Assembly: GCF_042652965.1 (NCBI RefSeq)
Contig: NZ_JBHSHL010000002.1
Coordinates: 48,721-112,720, forward strand
Direction: 5' to 3'
Length of the DNA stretch: 64,000 bases
Source of the DNA: Filifactor villosus
GTDB lineage: Bacteria; Bacillota; Clostridia; Peptostreptococcales; Filifactoraceae
The notes under the pieces were generated by a model that had not been told where the DNA came from, made no database searches, and worked only from the letters and a program-made list of their open reading frames with translations. Shown here piece after piece: positions 34,484-44,378 of this stretch. The position numbers and the translations under genes were made by a program. The stretch's first letter is position 1; each line of letters begins with the position of its first letter.

Positions 34484-34706
34484 ACATATAACAGTATCGG
34501 GACCTCTATGATACAAGCCCTTGATATCAATAAAAATAGGCAATAGTACAGACACGGCTCTTCGGACATCTCTGCATGTAAGCTCCGATCGATATCTCCG
34601 GCAGGTTCTGATACTATCACCTATTGCAATTAACCTTATGCGATTTGAAATCTGTTGCCGTTCAAACCGTTTTCGATAATGATATATTCCGTTTCCTCTT
34701 ACCTTC

Positions 34707-36533
34707 CTACTCGACCGTTACCGACTTGGCAAGGTTTCGCGGTTTGTCGACATCGTTGCCCTTCAACAGGGAGGTGTAGTAGGCAAGCAATTGTGCCGGA
34801 ATAATGCTTACGACCGGCATCAGAAGGTCGGGGCAGTCCGGTACGAGGATGTGTTCCTCCGACTGCTCTATGATGTTTTTCGCTTCCGCCCTTGTAATGG
34901 CAATGGTGTAGGCTCCCCTCGCCTTTACTTCCTGGATGTTGGACGCCGTCTTCTCAAGAAGATCCTTCTGTGTCGCCAATGTGATGACAGGGATCCCCTC
35001 TTCGATCAGGGCGATGGTTCCATGTTTCAACTCTCCCGCGGCGAAGGCCTCGGTAAAGATGTAGGAGATTTCCTTGAGTTTGAGCGCTCCCTCCATGGCA
35101 CTGCTGTAGTCCAAGGTCCTTCCGAGGTAGAAGATACCCTTGCTGTCCTTGATCCTGTCCGCAATCCCCTTGACCTTTTCTTCCTGTTTGAGTACTTCTT
35201 CCACCTTGTCTCCGAGGGTCAGCAATTCCTTCAACAACTCGTCCCTCTCCTGAACGCTCAACCTTCCGAGAAGGTCGGCCATCTTCATCGCCACCAGATA
35301 CATCGCAATCAGCTGGGTGGTATAGGCCTTGGTCGATGCGACTGCAATCTCAGGTCCCGCCCAGGTGTAGAAGACATCGTCCGCCTCTCTTGCGATCGAT
35401 GAACCGATGACATTGGTAACGGCGAAGGTCCGCGCTCCCTTCTTCTTCGCCTCGCGAAGTGCCGCCAGGGTGTCCGCCGTCTCTCCGGACTGACTGACAA
35501 GGATCATAAGGGTGTGCTCATCGACAAAAGGTTCTCTATAGCGAAACTCGGAGGCCAGATCCGTCTCTACGGGAAGACCCGCAATCTTCTCTATCGCCGT
35601 CTTTCCTACCATTCCTGCATTATGAGCCGTTCCGCAGGCTACGATGTAGACCTTGCGAACCTTCTCCAGCATCTCCTTTGTCCAGGTGATGTCCCCGAGA
35701 GAGATACTGCCGTCCTCCTTCATCCGATGTTTGATTGTATCACGAATCGCTTGGGGCTGTTCGTGGATCTCTTTTAACATAAAATGAGGATAGCCCCCCT
35801 TGGTAGCCGCCGCCATATCCCACTCGATATGGGTCAACTCTCTTTCCACCTTATTTCCTTCTCCATCGAGGATGGAGATGTCATCCTTACTCAAGATGAC
35901 GGTCTCTCCGTTTTCGATAAAGTAGACGTCCCTCGTATGTTCCAAGATGGCCGGAATATCCGAGGCGATAAAGTTTCCGTCCTTGCCCTTTCCGATGATG
36001 AGGGGACTCTCCTGACGCAGGGCGATCAGCGTATCGGGGTGTTTTCTGGACACGATTCCGAGTGCATAGGCCCCTCGCAGACGTTTTTTTGCCTCGAAGA
36101 CCGTGGAGACAAAGTCTCCCGTGTCACAATCCGCCAACAGATGCGCGACGATCTCGGTGTCCGTATCCGAGAGGAAGCGGTGTCCCTTGTCCTGCAACTC
36201 TTTCTTCAATTCGAGGTAGTTCTCTATAATCCCGTTGTGGACGACGGCAAACTCTCCCTTATCATCCAAGTGAGGATGTGCATTGACATCCGAAGGAGCC
36301 CCGTGGGTCGCCCAACGGGTATGACCGATGACGACCCTGCCCTCGATCGGGTCCGCCTCAAGTTCATCCCTCAATCCCTGCAATCTTCCCTTCTTCTTCT
36401 TGAGTCGGAGTCTGTCTCCGCAGACACTGGCTACCCCCGAAGAATCATAACCTCTATACTCCAATTTCTCAAGTCCGTCCAAGACAAAGTTCTGCCCCTG
36501 ACGTTCTCCTATATAACCGACGATCCCGCACAT
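34707..36533 (-). CDS. glmS: glutamine-fructose-6-phosphate aminotransferase
   Basis: A 608-residue complete GlmS, which makes glucosamine-6-phosphate from fructose-6-phosphate and glutamine for wall precursors. The N-terminal glutaminase starts at the catalytic Cys2 (MCGIVGYIG) with EYRGYDSSG and GHTRWATHG. Two SIS isomerase domains follow, with LVSQSGETADTL and STKAYTTQ. The C-terminus DKPRNLAKSVTVE is the conserved closing motif. AGGAGGAAA lies 5 nt upstream. The 200-nt leader lacks a recognisable glmS ribozyme. Confidence 0.97.
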   Translation of the reverse strand: MCGIVGYIGERQGQNFVLDGLEKLEYRGYDSSGVASVCGDRLRLKKKKGRLQGLRDELEADPIEGRVVIGHTRWATHGAPSDVNAHPHLDDKGEFAVVHNGIIENYLELKKELQDKGHRFLSDTDTEIVAHLLADCDTGDFVSTVFEAKKRLRGAYALGIVSRKHPDTLIALRQESPLIIGKGKDGNFIASDIPAILEHTRDVYFIENGETVILSKDDISILDGEGNKVERELTHIEWDMAAATKGGYPHFMLKEIHEQPQAIRDTIKHRMKEDGSISLGDITWTKEMLEKVRKVYIVACGTAHNAGMVGKTAIEKIAGLPVETDLASEFRYREPFVDEHTLMILVSQSGETADTLAALREAKKKGARTFAVTNVIGSSIAREADDVFYTWAGPEIAVASTKAYTTQLIAMYLVAMKMADLLGRLSVQERDELLKELLTLGDKVEEVLKQEEKVKGIADRIKDSKGIFYLGRTLDYSSAMEGALKLKEISYIFTEAFAAGELKHGTIALIEEGIPVITLATQKDLLEKTASNIQEVKARGAYTIAITRAEAKNIIEQSEEHILVPDCPDLLMPVVSIIPAQLLAYYTSLLKGNDVDKPRNLAKSVTVE

Positions 36534-37074
36534 TTCGATTTCCTCCTTCTGTTTGTAACAAAACTTCTTTGTTTACGATTTCTCAAGTCTCGGCTCCGTC
36601 TTTTCCAAAAGCCGTGTACTTCTTCTCGTCTATACCTCTTTCTCTCACCGATCGTACAATTCAACTTCTATGATCCCTCGAACTGTTTCAAGCAATGATA
36701 GCTTGCATAGTTCTCACACATCGATTGAAAAACGGTATAACGGGTCTAAATAAAAAATCACACAAAAACAGATGCATCGTCCTTTGTCGGGCGATACCTC
36801 CTGTCAAAGAGAGTTCACGGAAATGCTTTTGTACCGGGAATTCCTCCCCGTCTTTGTTCATTTCTTAGGCTGTGAGACCTTCGAGGCATCCGCCGAATCT
36901 TCGATAACCCCGCTCCTCGTCCACCGCTTGGGTTCTGGCGCTACATCTATTTTTCTCTCTTTGTTTTGTTATTATATCATATCTGCCCCCATTAAGAAAA
37001 TACCGCACGAAAACAAAAAAGAGGATTGAAGGGCAATCCTTTATGATGATCCGAATATCCGACAACAAGATCAG
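36534..37074 (-). promoter_or_regulatory. glmS leader and degenerate repeat DNA
   Basis: No gene is supported. The 36534-36740 part should hold the glmS promoter. 36755-36850 resembles a decayed D repeat (CACACAAAAACAG, GAAATGCTTTTGT). GAAAATACCGCACGAAAACA at 36995-37014 is a lone B/D-type end. Confidence 0.3.
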
Positions 37075-37117
37075 AAAAGCCCGCCCCCCAAAAACAATTG
37101 GAGAATACGGGCTTTTT
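37075..37117 (-). terminator. terminator of the murJ transcript
   Basis: AAAAGCCCG (37075-37083) pairs with CGGGCTTTTT (37108-37117). An A repeat lies between the murJ stop codon and this hairpin. Confidence 0.7.
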
Positions 37118-37132
37118 GCGTATCTATGATCT

Positions 37133-37247
37133 TATACTGCTATTCTTTTGAGTCGTGGATATAAACAATCTGTGACCCATAGAAGACAACATAGTTTTTC
37201 GTGGTCAAAAAACGGATATATCCATACTTCTATTAGAGAAGAGTATT
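37133..37247 (+). repeat. repeat family A copy (forward)
   Basis: ATACTGCTATTCTTTTGAG to TTAGAGAAGAGTATT. It sits in the murJ 3' region, before the terminator. Confidence 0.75.
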
Positions 37248-37284
37248 CTATCCGTTTTGCCTGTATCAACTCAACCTTCCTCCA

Positions 37285-38814
37285 TCAAGCTCGTGCCCTG
37301 CGTCGTCGCAGCATATCGAGAGCCATCCTCAGTTCCCTTACCCGAAGCGCTCGAAGCATCGCATAGTAGACCGCCATACAGATCAGGGTCGTTATGCCCA
37401 GTTTGATCAGGTTGGAGCCTACAAAAACAGAAAGCAGAGTCGAGACCATCTTGCCGACCAATGCCATTACAAAGGCGGACAGTGCGATACGAATCAGAGA
37501 TTGCAAAAGCTGTCTGCCTCCGAAGCGCCCTATCTTGCGTTGGAGGTTGACGAAGAAGAGTAGGGCGGTGATGATCGACGAAGTTGCCGTAGCAAGGGCC
37601 AAGCCCCTATGTCCCATGGGTTCCACCAACAGCAAATTCAAGATGATGTTGATCACAATCGAGATTACGGAGTTGATCATCGGAGTCTTGGTATCTTCCA
37701 TCGCGTAGAAGACCTTCTCCATGATCTGCCTCCATCCCAAAGAAACGATACTGATGGAGTAGAACCTCACTGCACCCGCTGTCCATCCTACCATCTCCGC
37801 CGTAAACTCTCCACGCATAAAAGCAGTCGCCACAATAAGCTCAGACATAGCTATCATCGCAAACGAGATCGGCACCAAAAACACCGACATACTGCCCAAA
37901 CTCGTCGCCAAGGTCTTCTTTACCGTCAGCATATCTCCTTCTTTGGTCAACCTCGAGATCCTTGGGAATATCGTTGTTCCCACTGAAGTGACGACGACGG
38001 AGTTGACCAGAAGATTGAGTTTGTTGGCGGCATACATACAGGTCACGATCCCCGCCGCCAACCCGGAGGCGAGGTAGCGATCTACGGTCAGGTTGATGTC
38101 AAAGACCATCCGTCCCAAAAATACCGGGATGACCAGGAGAATGATCCTCCTCACGTTCTCATCCCTAAAATCGAGTCTCGGGCGATAGCGAAATCCCGCT
38201 CTGTATGCAGGTATCCCGAAGTAAGGAAGATAAAAGGCATATCCTGCAGTGACCCCGATTCCCAGCCACAGATAGTTCTGCGTCGTTCCTATCAGAATGG
38301 CGGCGATCATGATCAGGTTGAGCGGTATCCCCATCAGACCCACGACGGTAAACTTTTCGTGCACCTGCACATAGCCTTGGAGGATGAAGGAGATGCCCAA
38401 GAACAACATCGACCAGATCATAATATTGGAGAACTTGACCGCATAGGCGATCGTCTCCGTCTTGTAACTGCGAATAAAGAAGGTTCTGATGATCGTCTCA
38501 TCAAACATCAGAAACAGAGCAATGATGATAAGCGAAATCAGCACCACCATCGTTATCAAGTTACTGTTGAACTTGTCAACTTCCTTCTTACCCTGCAGTT
38601 TGACGGAGTTATACATCGGTACATAGCAGGTCAGAAGTGCCGTGGCGATTCCTCCGAAGATCACAAGGGGGATGTTCCACGAGATGACGAAGGCATCGGT
38701 CAGTGCGGTCGCGCCGAACTTCTTCGTCAGCAGAGCCTCCCTTGCAAATCCGAGAATCTTGGATAACAATGTGAAAAAGGACATCAGAAATGCCCAGGTA
38801 GATAGGTTGATCAT
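37285..38814 (-). CDS. murJ: lipid II flippase MurJ
   Basis: A 509-residue polytopic protein of the MurJ/MviN family (14 predicted helices), which moves lipid II across the membrane for peptidoglycan synthesis. The start has SKILGFAREALLTKKFGATALTDAFVIS, the typical first helix pair with the arginine-rich cavity entrance. Later come AANKLNLLVNSVVVTSVGTTIFPRIS and LRFYSISIVSLGW-like elements. The ATG overlaps the upstream ATPase gene by 4 nt (ATGA), so the pair is co-translated. The C-terminus is very basic (MLRRRRARA). Confidence 0.93.
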   Translation of the reverse strand: MINLSTWAFLMSFFTLLSKILGFAREALLTKKFGATALTDAFVISWNIPLVIFGGIATALLTCYVPMYNSVKLQGKKEVDKFNSNLITMVVLISLIIIALFLMFDETIIRTFFIRSYKTETIAYAVKFSNIMIWSMLFLGISFILQGYVQVHEKFTVVGLMGIPLNLIMIAAILIGTTQNYLWLGIGVTAGYAFYLPYFGIPAYRAGFRYRPRLDFRDENVRRIILLVIPVFLGRMVFDINLTVDRYLASGLAAGIVTCMYAANKLNLLVNSVVVTSVGTTIFPRISRLTKEGDMLTVKKTLATSLGSMSVFLVPISFAMIAMSELIVATAFMRGEFTAEMVGWTAGAVRFYSISIVSLGWRQIMEKVFYAMEDTKTPMINSVISIVINIILNLLLVEPMGHRGLALATATSSIITALLFFVNLQRKIGRFGGRQLLQSLIRIALSAFVMALVGKMVSTLLSVFVGSNLIKLGITTLICMAVYYAMLRALRVRELRMALDMLRRRRARA

Positions 38815-39479
38815 TGGAAACTTTCCTCTTTCTTCTCTTCTAACACCAAGGAAAAGGTGTCTTGACTCTCTTTCACCCCTGCGACGGTGTATGTAAGTTT
38901 CGATCGAAACAAGGGTCCATCGACCACAAAGGTATGGTACTCACCGTTTTCTCCACAGACATCGATGTTTTTTGCCTTCATTCCTTCTATAAGCTCTTCT
39001 GTAAGAGGTAAACCGAGAACCGTCTTGTCGAAGCAGGACTTCCTCACCTTCTGAAGGACACAGCGATAACCTTTGGAGATGATCTCTCTGACGAGATCCT
39101 CCCTTTTTTCTCCCCAGAGGGGAAATACGGCCTTAAGACCGACTTCCTCGCAGAGACTTCGACACCAACTCCTATGTTCTTCAATATCGATATCTCCAAA
39201 AACACAGACTTCCGTCCCGCTCCTCTTAAAACTCTCAAGGACAGCTGCAAAGCGTTCCCTGTAGTCTTCTCCCTGCGAGTCTACCGCCTTGAACGGAAGT
39301 TCCAGACACCTTCCCACCTCCTTGAGAAGCCCCAAGGGAAGATTATGGAAGAAACTTCGACCCGTCCGCACGTCGAAGGTGACAAGCAGGGCCTCTATCC
39401 GATAACCTTGAGTGATCGCGCGTTCCAGAGCCAAGATACTGTCCTTTCCACCGCTGTAGGATACAACTGCCTTGCACAT
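38811..39479 (-). CDS. Dph6-like ATP-pyrophosphatase (DUF71)
   Basis: A 222-residue N-type ATP pyrophosphatase of the DUF71 / diphthine-ammonia-ligase-like family. The P-loop SYSGGKDS is at 7-14, and the family signature ENGEYHTFVVDGPLF is near residue 180. Bacterial members are not diphthamide enzymes (no diphthamide in bacteria) and their substrate is unsettled; amide formation is likely. AAGGAGAAAG precedes the ATG. Coupled translation with murJ is notable, but a functional link is not established. Confidence 0.8.
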   Translation of the reverse strand: MCKAVVSYSGGKDSILALERAITQGYRIEALLVTFDVRTGRSFFHNLPLGLLKEVGRCLELPFKAVDSQGEDYRERFAAVLESFKRSGTEVCVFGDIDIEEHRSWCRSLCEEVGLKAVFPLWGEKREDLVREIISKGYRCVLQKVRKSCFDKTVLGLPLTEELIEGMKAKNIDVCGENGEYHTFVVDGPLFRSKLTYTVAGVKESQDTFSLVLEEKKEESFQ

Positions 39480-39767
39480 TTGCTTTCTCCTTACTCCTTC
39501 ATTAAAACCAGTATAACGGCACGTTGAAATTCATAGTAATTCCGACTTTGATATGAACTCTTTCAGTTTATATCAAAGGCAGGAAATAAAGATAAATATC
39601 AATATGTCAAGACACTAGGGAACCTCCACATAAAGATGAGATTCGTTTTTTCGTCCTCTTTCGGAACTCAACGATCTCGTGAACCGGGTTCCTTCGGTCC
39701 CGATGTCATAGTGTTTTTCGATAGAAGTGTGGTTATATCCACACTCACAAGCACAAAAACCCATCTT
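39480..39767. repeat. spacer with an A-repeat arm
   Basis: Holds a half A arm at about 39713-39745 (TTTTTCGATAGAAGTGTGGT) and the promoter region of the Dph6-like gene. Nothing else recognised. Confidence 0.35.
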
Positions 39768-39884
39768 ATTACTATTATTCTTTTGAGTTGTAGATATAAA
39801 CAATCTGTGACCCATAGAAGATAAAACAACTTTTCGTCGTTTGAAAAACAGATATATCTATACTTCTACGGAAAAATAGTATTA
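39768..39884 (+). repeat. repeat family A copy (forward)
   Basis: TTACTATTATTCTTTTGAG to GGAAAAATAGTATT. Confidence 0.8.
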
Positions 39885-39971
39885 TCTCCCATAGAATGAA
39901 AGATACGGATAATCTGAATGAGCAATCGTATCAAAGCTGTTTTTTTCAAATGATGCGATATCTCCATAAGA

Positions 39972-40568
39972 TCACACGGCTTTTTTCATCTGTCTTAGAG
40001 CAGGTCTCGTGATCTCCATCTGATCGTATTCCACAAACAAAGTCCTTCCTATTCTCTGAAAGTACCTTCGAATCTCCTTATAACTGTCGTTATGGAAGGG
40101 CTCTATCTTATTGTTGAAACAGGTGTCATAGAAGGTCCTTCTCTTGTAAAAACCGATGGCCTCATAACAGCGGATCGCCCTTGCATTGTACTTTGCAACC
40201 AGGAGCCTGATTTTTCGAAGCCCCTTGACCTCAAAGGCCCAGTTCAAAAACACTTTGATCGCGTCCCTGCCGAACTGTTTGTTCAAGGCATTGGGTCTGA
40301 GCAAAATGCCGATCTCTCCCGTCTTCAAGATGGGATTCACCTTCCTCAGTGCAATATAGCCGATCAGGACGGCCTCTCTGTCGAAGATACTGAAACACTC
40401 TCGGTTGCCCCTGACCTTGCCTTCATACCACCTCTGCACCTGGGTGTCCGTCCACATAGGAAAGTTGTAATCGAGGAAGAGCTCGTCGGTGTGTTTTTCC
40501 CAATACAACATCTCCTTAACATCCTCCACCTTCATAGGTGCCAGTTTTACCTTTTCTCCCCAAAGCAT
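39972..40568 (-). CDS. GNAT-family acetyltransferase (RimJ/RimL type)
   Basis: A 198-residue GNAT protein. TGEIGILLRPNALNKQFGRDAIKVFLNWAF gives the acetyl-CoA loop, and NARAIRCYEAIGFYKRRTF is the closing motif of the RimJ/RimL group, which acetylates N-terminal or small-molecule amino groups. AAGAGAGAG precedes the ATG at 40568. It lies 18 nt downstream of dnaB on the same strand and may be co-transcribed. Confidence 0.8.
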   Translation of the reverse strand: MLWGEKVKLAPMKVEDVKEMLYWEKHTDELFLDYNFPMWTDTQVQRWYEGKVRGNRECFSIFDREAVLIGYIALRKVNPILKTGEIGILLRPNALNKQFGRDAIKVFLNWAFEVKGLRKIRLLVAKYNARAIRCYEAIGFYKRRTFYDTCFNNKIEPFHNDSYKEIRRYFQRIGRTLFVEYDQMEITRPALRQMKKAV

Positions 40569-40586
40569 AGTTCTCTCTCTTTTCGA

Positions 40587-41903
40587 CTATAATCTCAATT
40601 CGGGGCCGGGTGCATTGGCAAAGAGCTGATACTGTCCCAGCCATGTCAACACAACGGTTCCGATCTCTCCACTCCTGTGTTTTGCAATAATGACCTCCGC
40701 CATATTCTTGTCGGGGGTATCCTGATCATATACCTCATCCCGGTAAAGAAACATTACCATATCGGCATCCTGCTCGATGGCTCCCGATTCCCTGAGGTCC
40801 GCAAGCATTGGCCTGTGTTCCGCCCTCTGTTCGGGTGCACGCGAAAGCTGAGACAGGGCAATGACGGGACACTCCAACTCCTTGGCGAGGATCTTGAGCG
40901 ACCTTGAGATCTTGGAGATCTCCTGTTGACGGTTCTCCGTCCTTGTATCTCCTTCCATCAACTGGAGATAGTCGATCACGACAAGGTCCAAGCCTTTTTC
41001 GATCTTGAGCCTTCGACACTTGGAACGCAGCTGAACCGCATTGATCCCCGGGGTGTCGTCGATATAGATCTTTTGGTTCGAGAGGATGTGCATCGAAGAA
41101 GTCACCCTCTCCCACTCTTCATCCTCCAAGGTCCCGTTCTTGATGTTGCCGAGCATCACTTGGGAGTGGGCTGCAAGCATCCTCTGAAAAAGTTGCTGCC
41201 TGCTCATCTCCAAGGTGAAGACCGCTACCGAGGCCCCGCCCTTGAGAGCCGCATTGGCCACCAGATTCAGGGCAAAGGCGGTCTTACCCATCGCGGGACG
41301 TGCTGCGACCAAGATCAGGTCCGTCTTTTGAAAACCGTTCGTCTTCCTGTCCAGATCGATGAAACCGCTCGTCAAGCCGGTCAACTCCGCCTTATTGCGG
41401 TAGATCCTCTCCATCTCGTCGTAGGTCTCCATTACGATATCACTGATCTCAATAAGCCCTCTTGTATTCCCGGACTGGGAGATATCAAAGACCTCCTTCT
41501 CCGCAAAACCCAAGACGGCTTCGACCTCCTCCTCCGCGGAATACCCCTTCTCCATGATCCTCTGAGAGGCACGGATCAACTCTCTGAGTACGGATTTTTC
41601 TTTGACGATTTTGGCATAGTTCACGATGTGAGAGGTAAAATCAGGCACAGATGTCAGGTCGGTCAGATAGCCGACTTCCTCCGGGGACTGCTCCGCCCCC
41701 TTCTTCGTCATCTCCTCGGTCACGGTGATAAGATCGATCGGCTCGGACTTCATATAGAGCCTCAGCATCGCCGCATAGATATCCTGATGAAGTTCTCTGT
41801 AGAAATCCTTGACCTCGATGATGTCCGTAACCAATACGATGGCATCCTTGTCAAGGAGGATGCTGCCCAAGACGGATTGCTCCGCCTTGATCGAATACGG
41901 CAT
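40587..41903 (-). CDS. dnaB: replicative DNA helicase DnaB
   Basis: A 438-residue hexameric helicase. The N-terminal domain begins IKAEQSVLGSILLDKDAI. The RecA-like ATPase follows, with Walker A AARPAMGKTAFALNL (about 200), FTLEMSRQQLFQRML, VVIDYLQLM (Walker B), SQLSRAPEQR and FLYRDEVYD near the C-terminus. The ATG at 41903 has GGAAGGAAAG upstream; 11 extra codons in frame are discarded. It follows rplI by 45 nt in the usual Bacillota order. Confidence 0.96.
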   Translation of the reverse strand: MPYSIKAEQSVLGSILLDKDAIVLVTDIIEVKDFYRELHQDIYAAMLRLYMKSEPIDLITVTEEMTKKGAEQSPEEVGYLTDLTSVPDFTSHIVNYAKIVKEKSVLRELIRASQRIMEKGYSAEEEVEAVLGFAEKEVFDISQSGNTRGLIEISDIVMETYDEMERIYRNKAELTGLTSGFIDLDRKTNGFQKTDLILVAARPAMGKTAFALNLVANAALKGGASVAVFTLEMSRQQLFQRMLAAHSQVMLGNIKNGTLEDEEWERVTSSMHILSNQKIYIDDTPGINAVQLRSKCRRLKIEKGLDLVVIDYLQLMEGDTRTENRQQEISKISRSLKILAKELECPVIALSQLSRAPEQRAEHRPMLADLRESGAIEQDADMVMFLYRDEVYDQDTPDKNMAEVIIAKHRSGEIGTVVLTWLGQYQLFANAPGPELRL

Positions 41904-41948
41904 CGTCTTTCCTTCCACCTTCTCACCTTCTCCCAAATCTTCTTTATC

Positions 41949-42395
41949 TTAATCGATCGCCTTGATGTGGACTGCCACTTCTCCCGTAACTCTGCTATGG
42001 AGTTTGATCTCCACGATCGTTGTGCCCAGTTCCTTGATCGGATCCTTCAAGATGATCTTTCTCTTGTCGATGTCGATATCCAGATCCTTCTTGAGCTGAT
42101 CGGCGATATCCTTGGACGTGATCGAGCCGAAGAGTCGTCCGTCTCCCGCCTTGGCATGGATGGTAACTCCGTTTTTTTTGAGCTGCTCCGCCAGTTCCTT
42201 CGCCCTTTCCTCGTCGCGCTTGTCGTTGATCTCCTTCGCCGTTTTTCTCTGGTTGTAGTCGTTCAAATTCTCTTTGGTTGCCTCGATGGCAAGACCTTTT
42301 TTGAACAAGAAGTTACGCGCATATCCGTCGCTTACTTCTTTGAGTTCCCCACTCTTCCCTGTTCCTTTTACATCCTTGAGCAATATTACCTTCAT
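41949..42395 (-). CDS. rplI: 50S ribosomal protein L9
   Basis: A 148-residue L9: MKVILLKDVKGTGKSGELKEVSDGYARNFL is the N-terminal rRNA-binding domain, followed by the long connecting helix (EINDKRDEERAKELAEQL) and the C-terminal domain (GRLFGSITSKDIADQL, DIDKRKIIL). GAGGAGGAG precedes the ATG, which overlaps the gdpP stop as ATGA. Confidence 0.97.
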   Translation of the reverse strand: MKVILLKDVKGTGKSGELKEVSDGYARNFLFKKGLAIEATKENLNDYNQRKTAKEINDKRDEERAKELAEQLKKNGVTIHAKAGDGRLFGSITSKDIADQLKKDLDIDIDKRKIILKDPIKELGTTIVEIKLHSRVTGEVAVHIKAID

Positions 42396-44371
42396 TGGTT
42401 CTCCTCCTCATTCAAATATTCCATGACCGCTTCTTCCAATCTATCCATCGCTTCTTCTATCGTCGCATCCTTCATCTGTGTAGCTGCGGTATCCATATGA
42501 CCGCCACCGCCGAGTCTTTCCATAATGAGCTGAACGTTCATCTTACCCATCGAGCGCGCACTGATCTGAAGGGCGTTCTCCTGCCCCTTCGTGATCACGA
42601 AGGAGGAGATGACTCCCTTGATGTTGAGAAGGTCGTCGGCGACCTTTGCCGCGATCAACTTGGGATTCTCCAAAATCTCATCGCAGTGAGTCATAGCGAT
42701 CTTTCCGTCGATGATCTTGGCGTTCTTGACGATTTCGGCAATCTTCATATAACTGTCGACATCTCCTTGGAACAAGGTCTTGACCTCGACCGTGTCCGCC
42801 CCCGCCTTACGCAGAAACGCCGCCGCTTCAAAGGTCCTCACCCCCGTCTTGAACGAAAAACTCTTGGTGTCGAGCATCATCCCCGCCAACAGCGATTCCG
42901 CTTCCAAGGTATTGAGTTTGGGTCTGTCATCGATATACTGGATCAGTTCCGTGACCATCTCACTGGCTGAAGATGCGTAGGTCTCGTGGTAGACGAGCAC
43001 CGCCTTGTCGACAAACTCCACTCCTCTTCGGTGATGGTCGATCAAAACGATCTTTTCACAGAGGTCGATCAGCTCCGGAGCTTCCGTCAGGAAGGGCTTG
43101 TTCGTATCTACGATGACAAGCAGGACATGCTCACTGGCTATCCTCTTCGCCTGCTCGCTGTTGATAAAGATGTTTTCATAGCCTTCCTTCTTTCTGATTC
43201 TCTCATACAGGGTATCGATCGACGTATTCGAATGGTTGAGTACAATGTTCGCCTTCTTATCGAGCATGCGACAGATTCCGTACACTCCCATCGCCGAACC
43301 CAAGGCATCCAGATCCGCAAAGGTATGGCCCATGATCAATACGTGGTCTGCGGAGTACACCAGATCCTTCAAAGCATAGGCGATGATCCTCGCCTTGACC
43401 CGCGTCTTCTTCTCCACCGCCTTGGTCTTGCCCCCGTACATCACAAACCTCTCTCCACGCTTGATCACGCACTGGTCTCCTCCTCGACCTTGAGCGAGTT
43501 CCATCGCTGAAACGGCACCTTCGTGCGTCTTTTGCAAGGTCTTCATCCTGGGGCAGGCCCCGATCGATAAGGTCACGGGAAGAGTGCTTTTGAAATCGCT
43601 GCTTCTGATCTCATCGAGGATCGAAAACTTGTTGTCCTCCATCCCTTCGAGATTTTGTTCATCGACCAGAACAAAGTACCTATCCTTGCTTACCTTTCGG
43701 ATGGCGGCATCATAGTTCTCCGCCCAGACCTTGAGTTTTCTTTCGACCTCCGCTTCCATCAGTGGTTTATCGGTATCTTTGACCGTATCCAGGACCTCGT
43801 CGAAACTGTCGACCTGGATCAAAATAATCCCCGTCCTGGTATTCTTATATTCTTCCATCAGATTTTCATAACGGGTCTCATCTATAAAATACAGCATGAT
43901 CATTCCGTTGTCCTTCTTGGAATTGGGGACCACATAGTACACGATCTTGTACTTCTTGGGTCCGATCTCCATAAAGGTCGAGGGATTGTCCCCCTTGAGC
44001 GAAACATTATCTATGCTGATCTCCTCAAAGACGGTGTCGATGTGCTGGCCGATCAGACCGCTCTTCATCGCCACAGCCGAAAACTTCTTGTTATACCAGG
44101 TAATCGTCCCGTCCATCCTGCACATACACAAAGGTATCGGAAGGTTCGTGATCGCCTGTTTCGTACTTTGATCCATACTTAGCGACAGAGTTTCCAAATA
44201 TTGAGTCCACTCCGCATCCTTCTTGCGCCGTTCCAGACGTTCGAGAACAAACATCACAATGACGAGTACAACTCCCGCCAAGGTGACCCAATAATTGTAT
44301 CTCAGAAACAGGATCGAACCGACCAAGAGTGCCATCGGATAGACAAGGTTCATCTTCTGTCTATATCCCAT
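42392..44371 (-). CDS. gdpP: cyclic-di-AMP phosphodiesterase GdpP
   Basis: A 659-residue membrane-bound phosphodiesterase. Two N-terminal helices (about 10-45) are followed by a degenerate PAS region, a degenerate GGDEF domain (about 175-310) and the DHH/DHHA1 catalytic part. The last has MGHTFADLDALGSAMG (about 345), VLIDHHRRGV and GGGGHMDTAATQ. It degrades c-di-AMP and so tunes osmotic and wall homeostasis. It sits between the DUF2232 gene (7-nt gap) and rplI (4-nt overlap), the standard arrangement. Confidence 0.95.
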   Translation of the reverse strand: MGYRQKMNLVYPMALLVGSILFLRYNYWVTLAGVVLVIVMFVLERLERRKKDAEWTQYLETLSLSMDQSTKQAITNLPIPLCMCRMDGTITWYNKKFSAVAMKSGLIGQHIDTVFEEISIDNVSLKGDNPSTFMEIGPKKYKIVYYVVPNSKKDNGMIMLYFIDETRYENLMEEYKNTRTGIILIQVDSFDEVLDTVKDTDKPLMEAEVERKLKVWAENYDAAIRKVSKDRYFVLVDEQNLEGMEDNKFSILDEIRSSDFKSTLPVTLSIGACPRMKTLQKTHEGAVSAMELAQGRGGDQCVIKRGERFVMYGGKTKAVEKKTRVKARIIAYALKDLVYSADHVLIMGHTFADLDALGSAMGVYGICRMLDKKANIVLNHSNTSIDTLYERIRKKEGYENIFINSEQAKRIASEHVLLVIVDTNKPFLTEAPELIDLCEKIVLIDHHRRGVEFVDKAVLVYHETYASSASEMVTELIQYIDDRPKLNTLEAESLLAGMMLDTKSFSFKTGVRTFEAAAFLRKAGADTVEVKTLFQGDVDSYMKIAEIVKNAKIIDGKIAMTHCDEILENPKLIAAKVADDLLNIKGVISSFVITKGQENALQISARSMGKMNVQLIMERLGGGGHMDTAATQMKDATIEEAMDRLEEAVMEYLNEEENQ

Positions 44372-44378
44372 ACTGTCC

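Noticed and set aside
40926..42500. 524-codon plus-strand open frame
   Set aside because: It is antisense to dnaB and rplI, has no ribosome-binding site and composition typical of a reverse-complement shadow.
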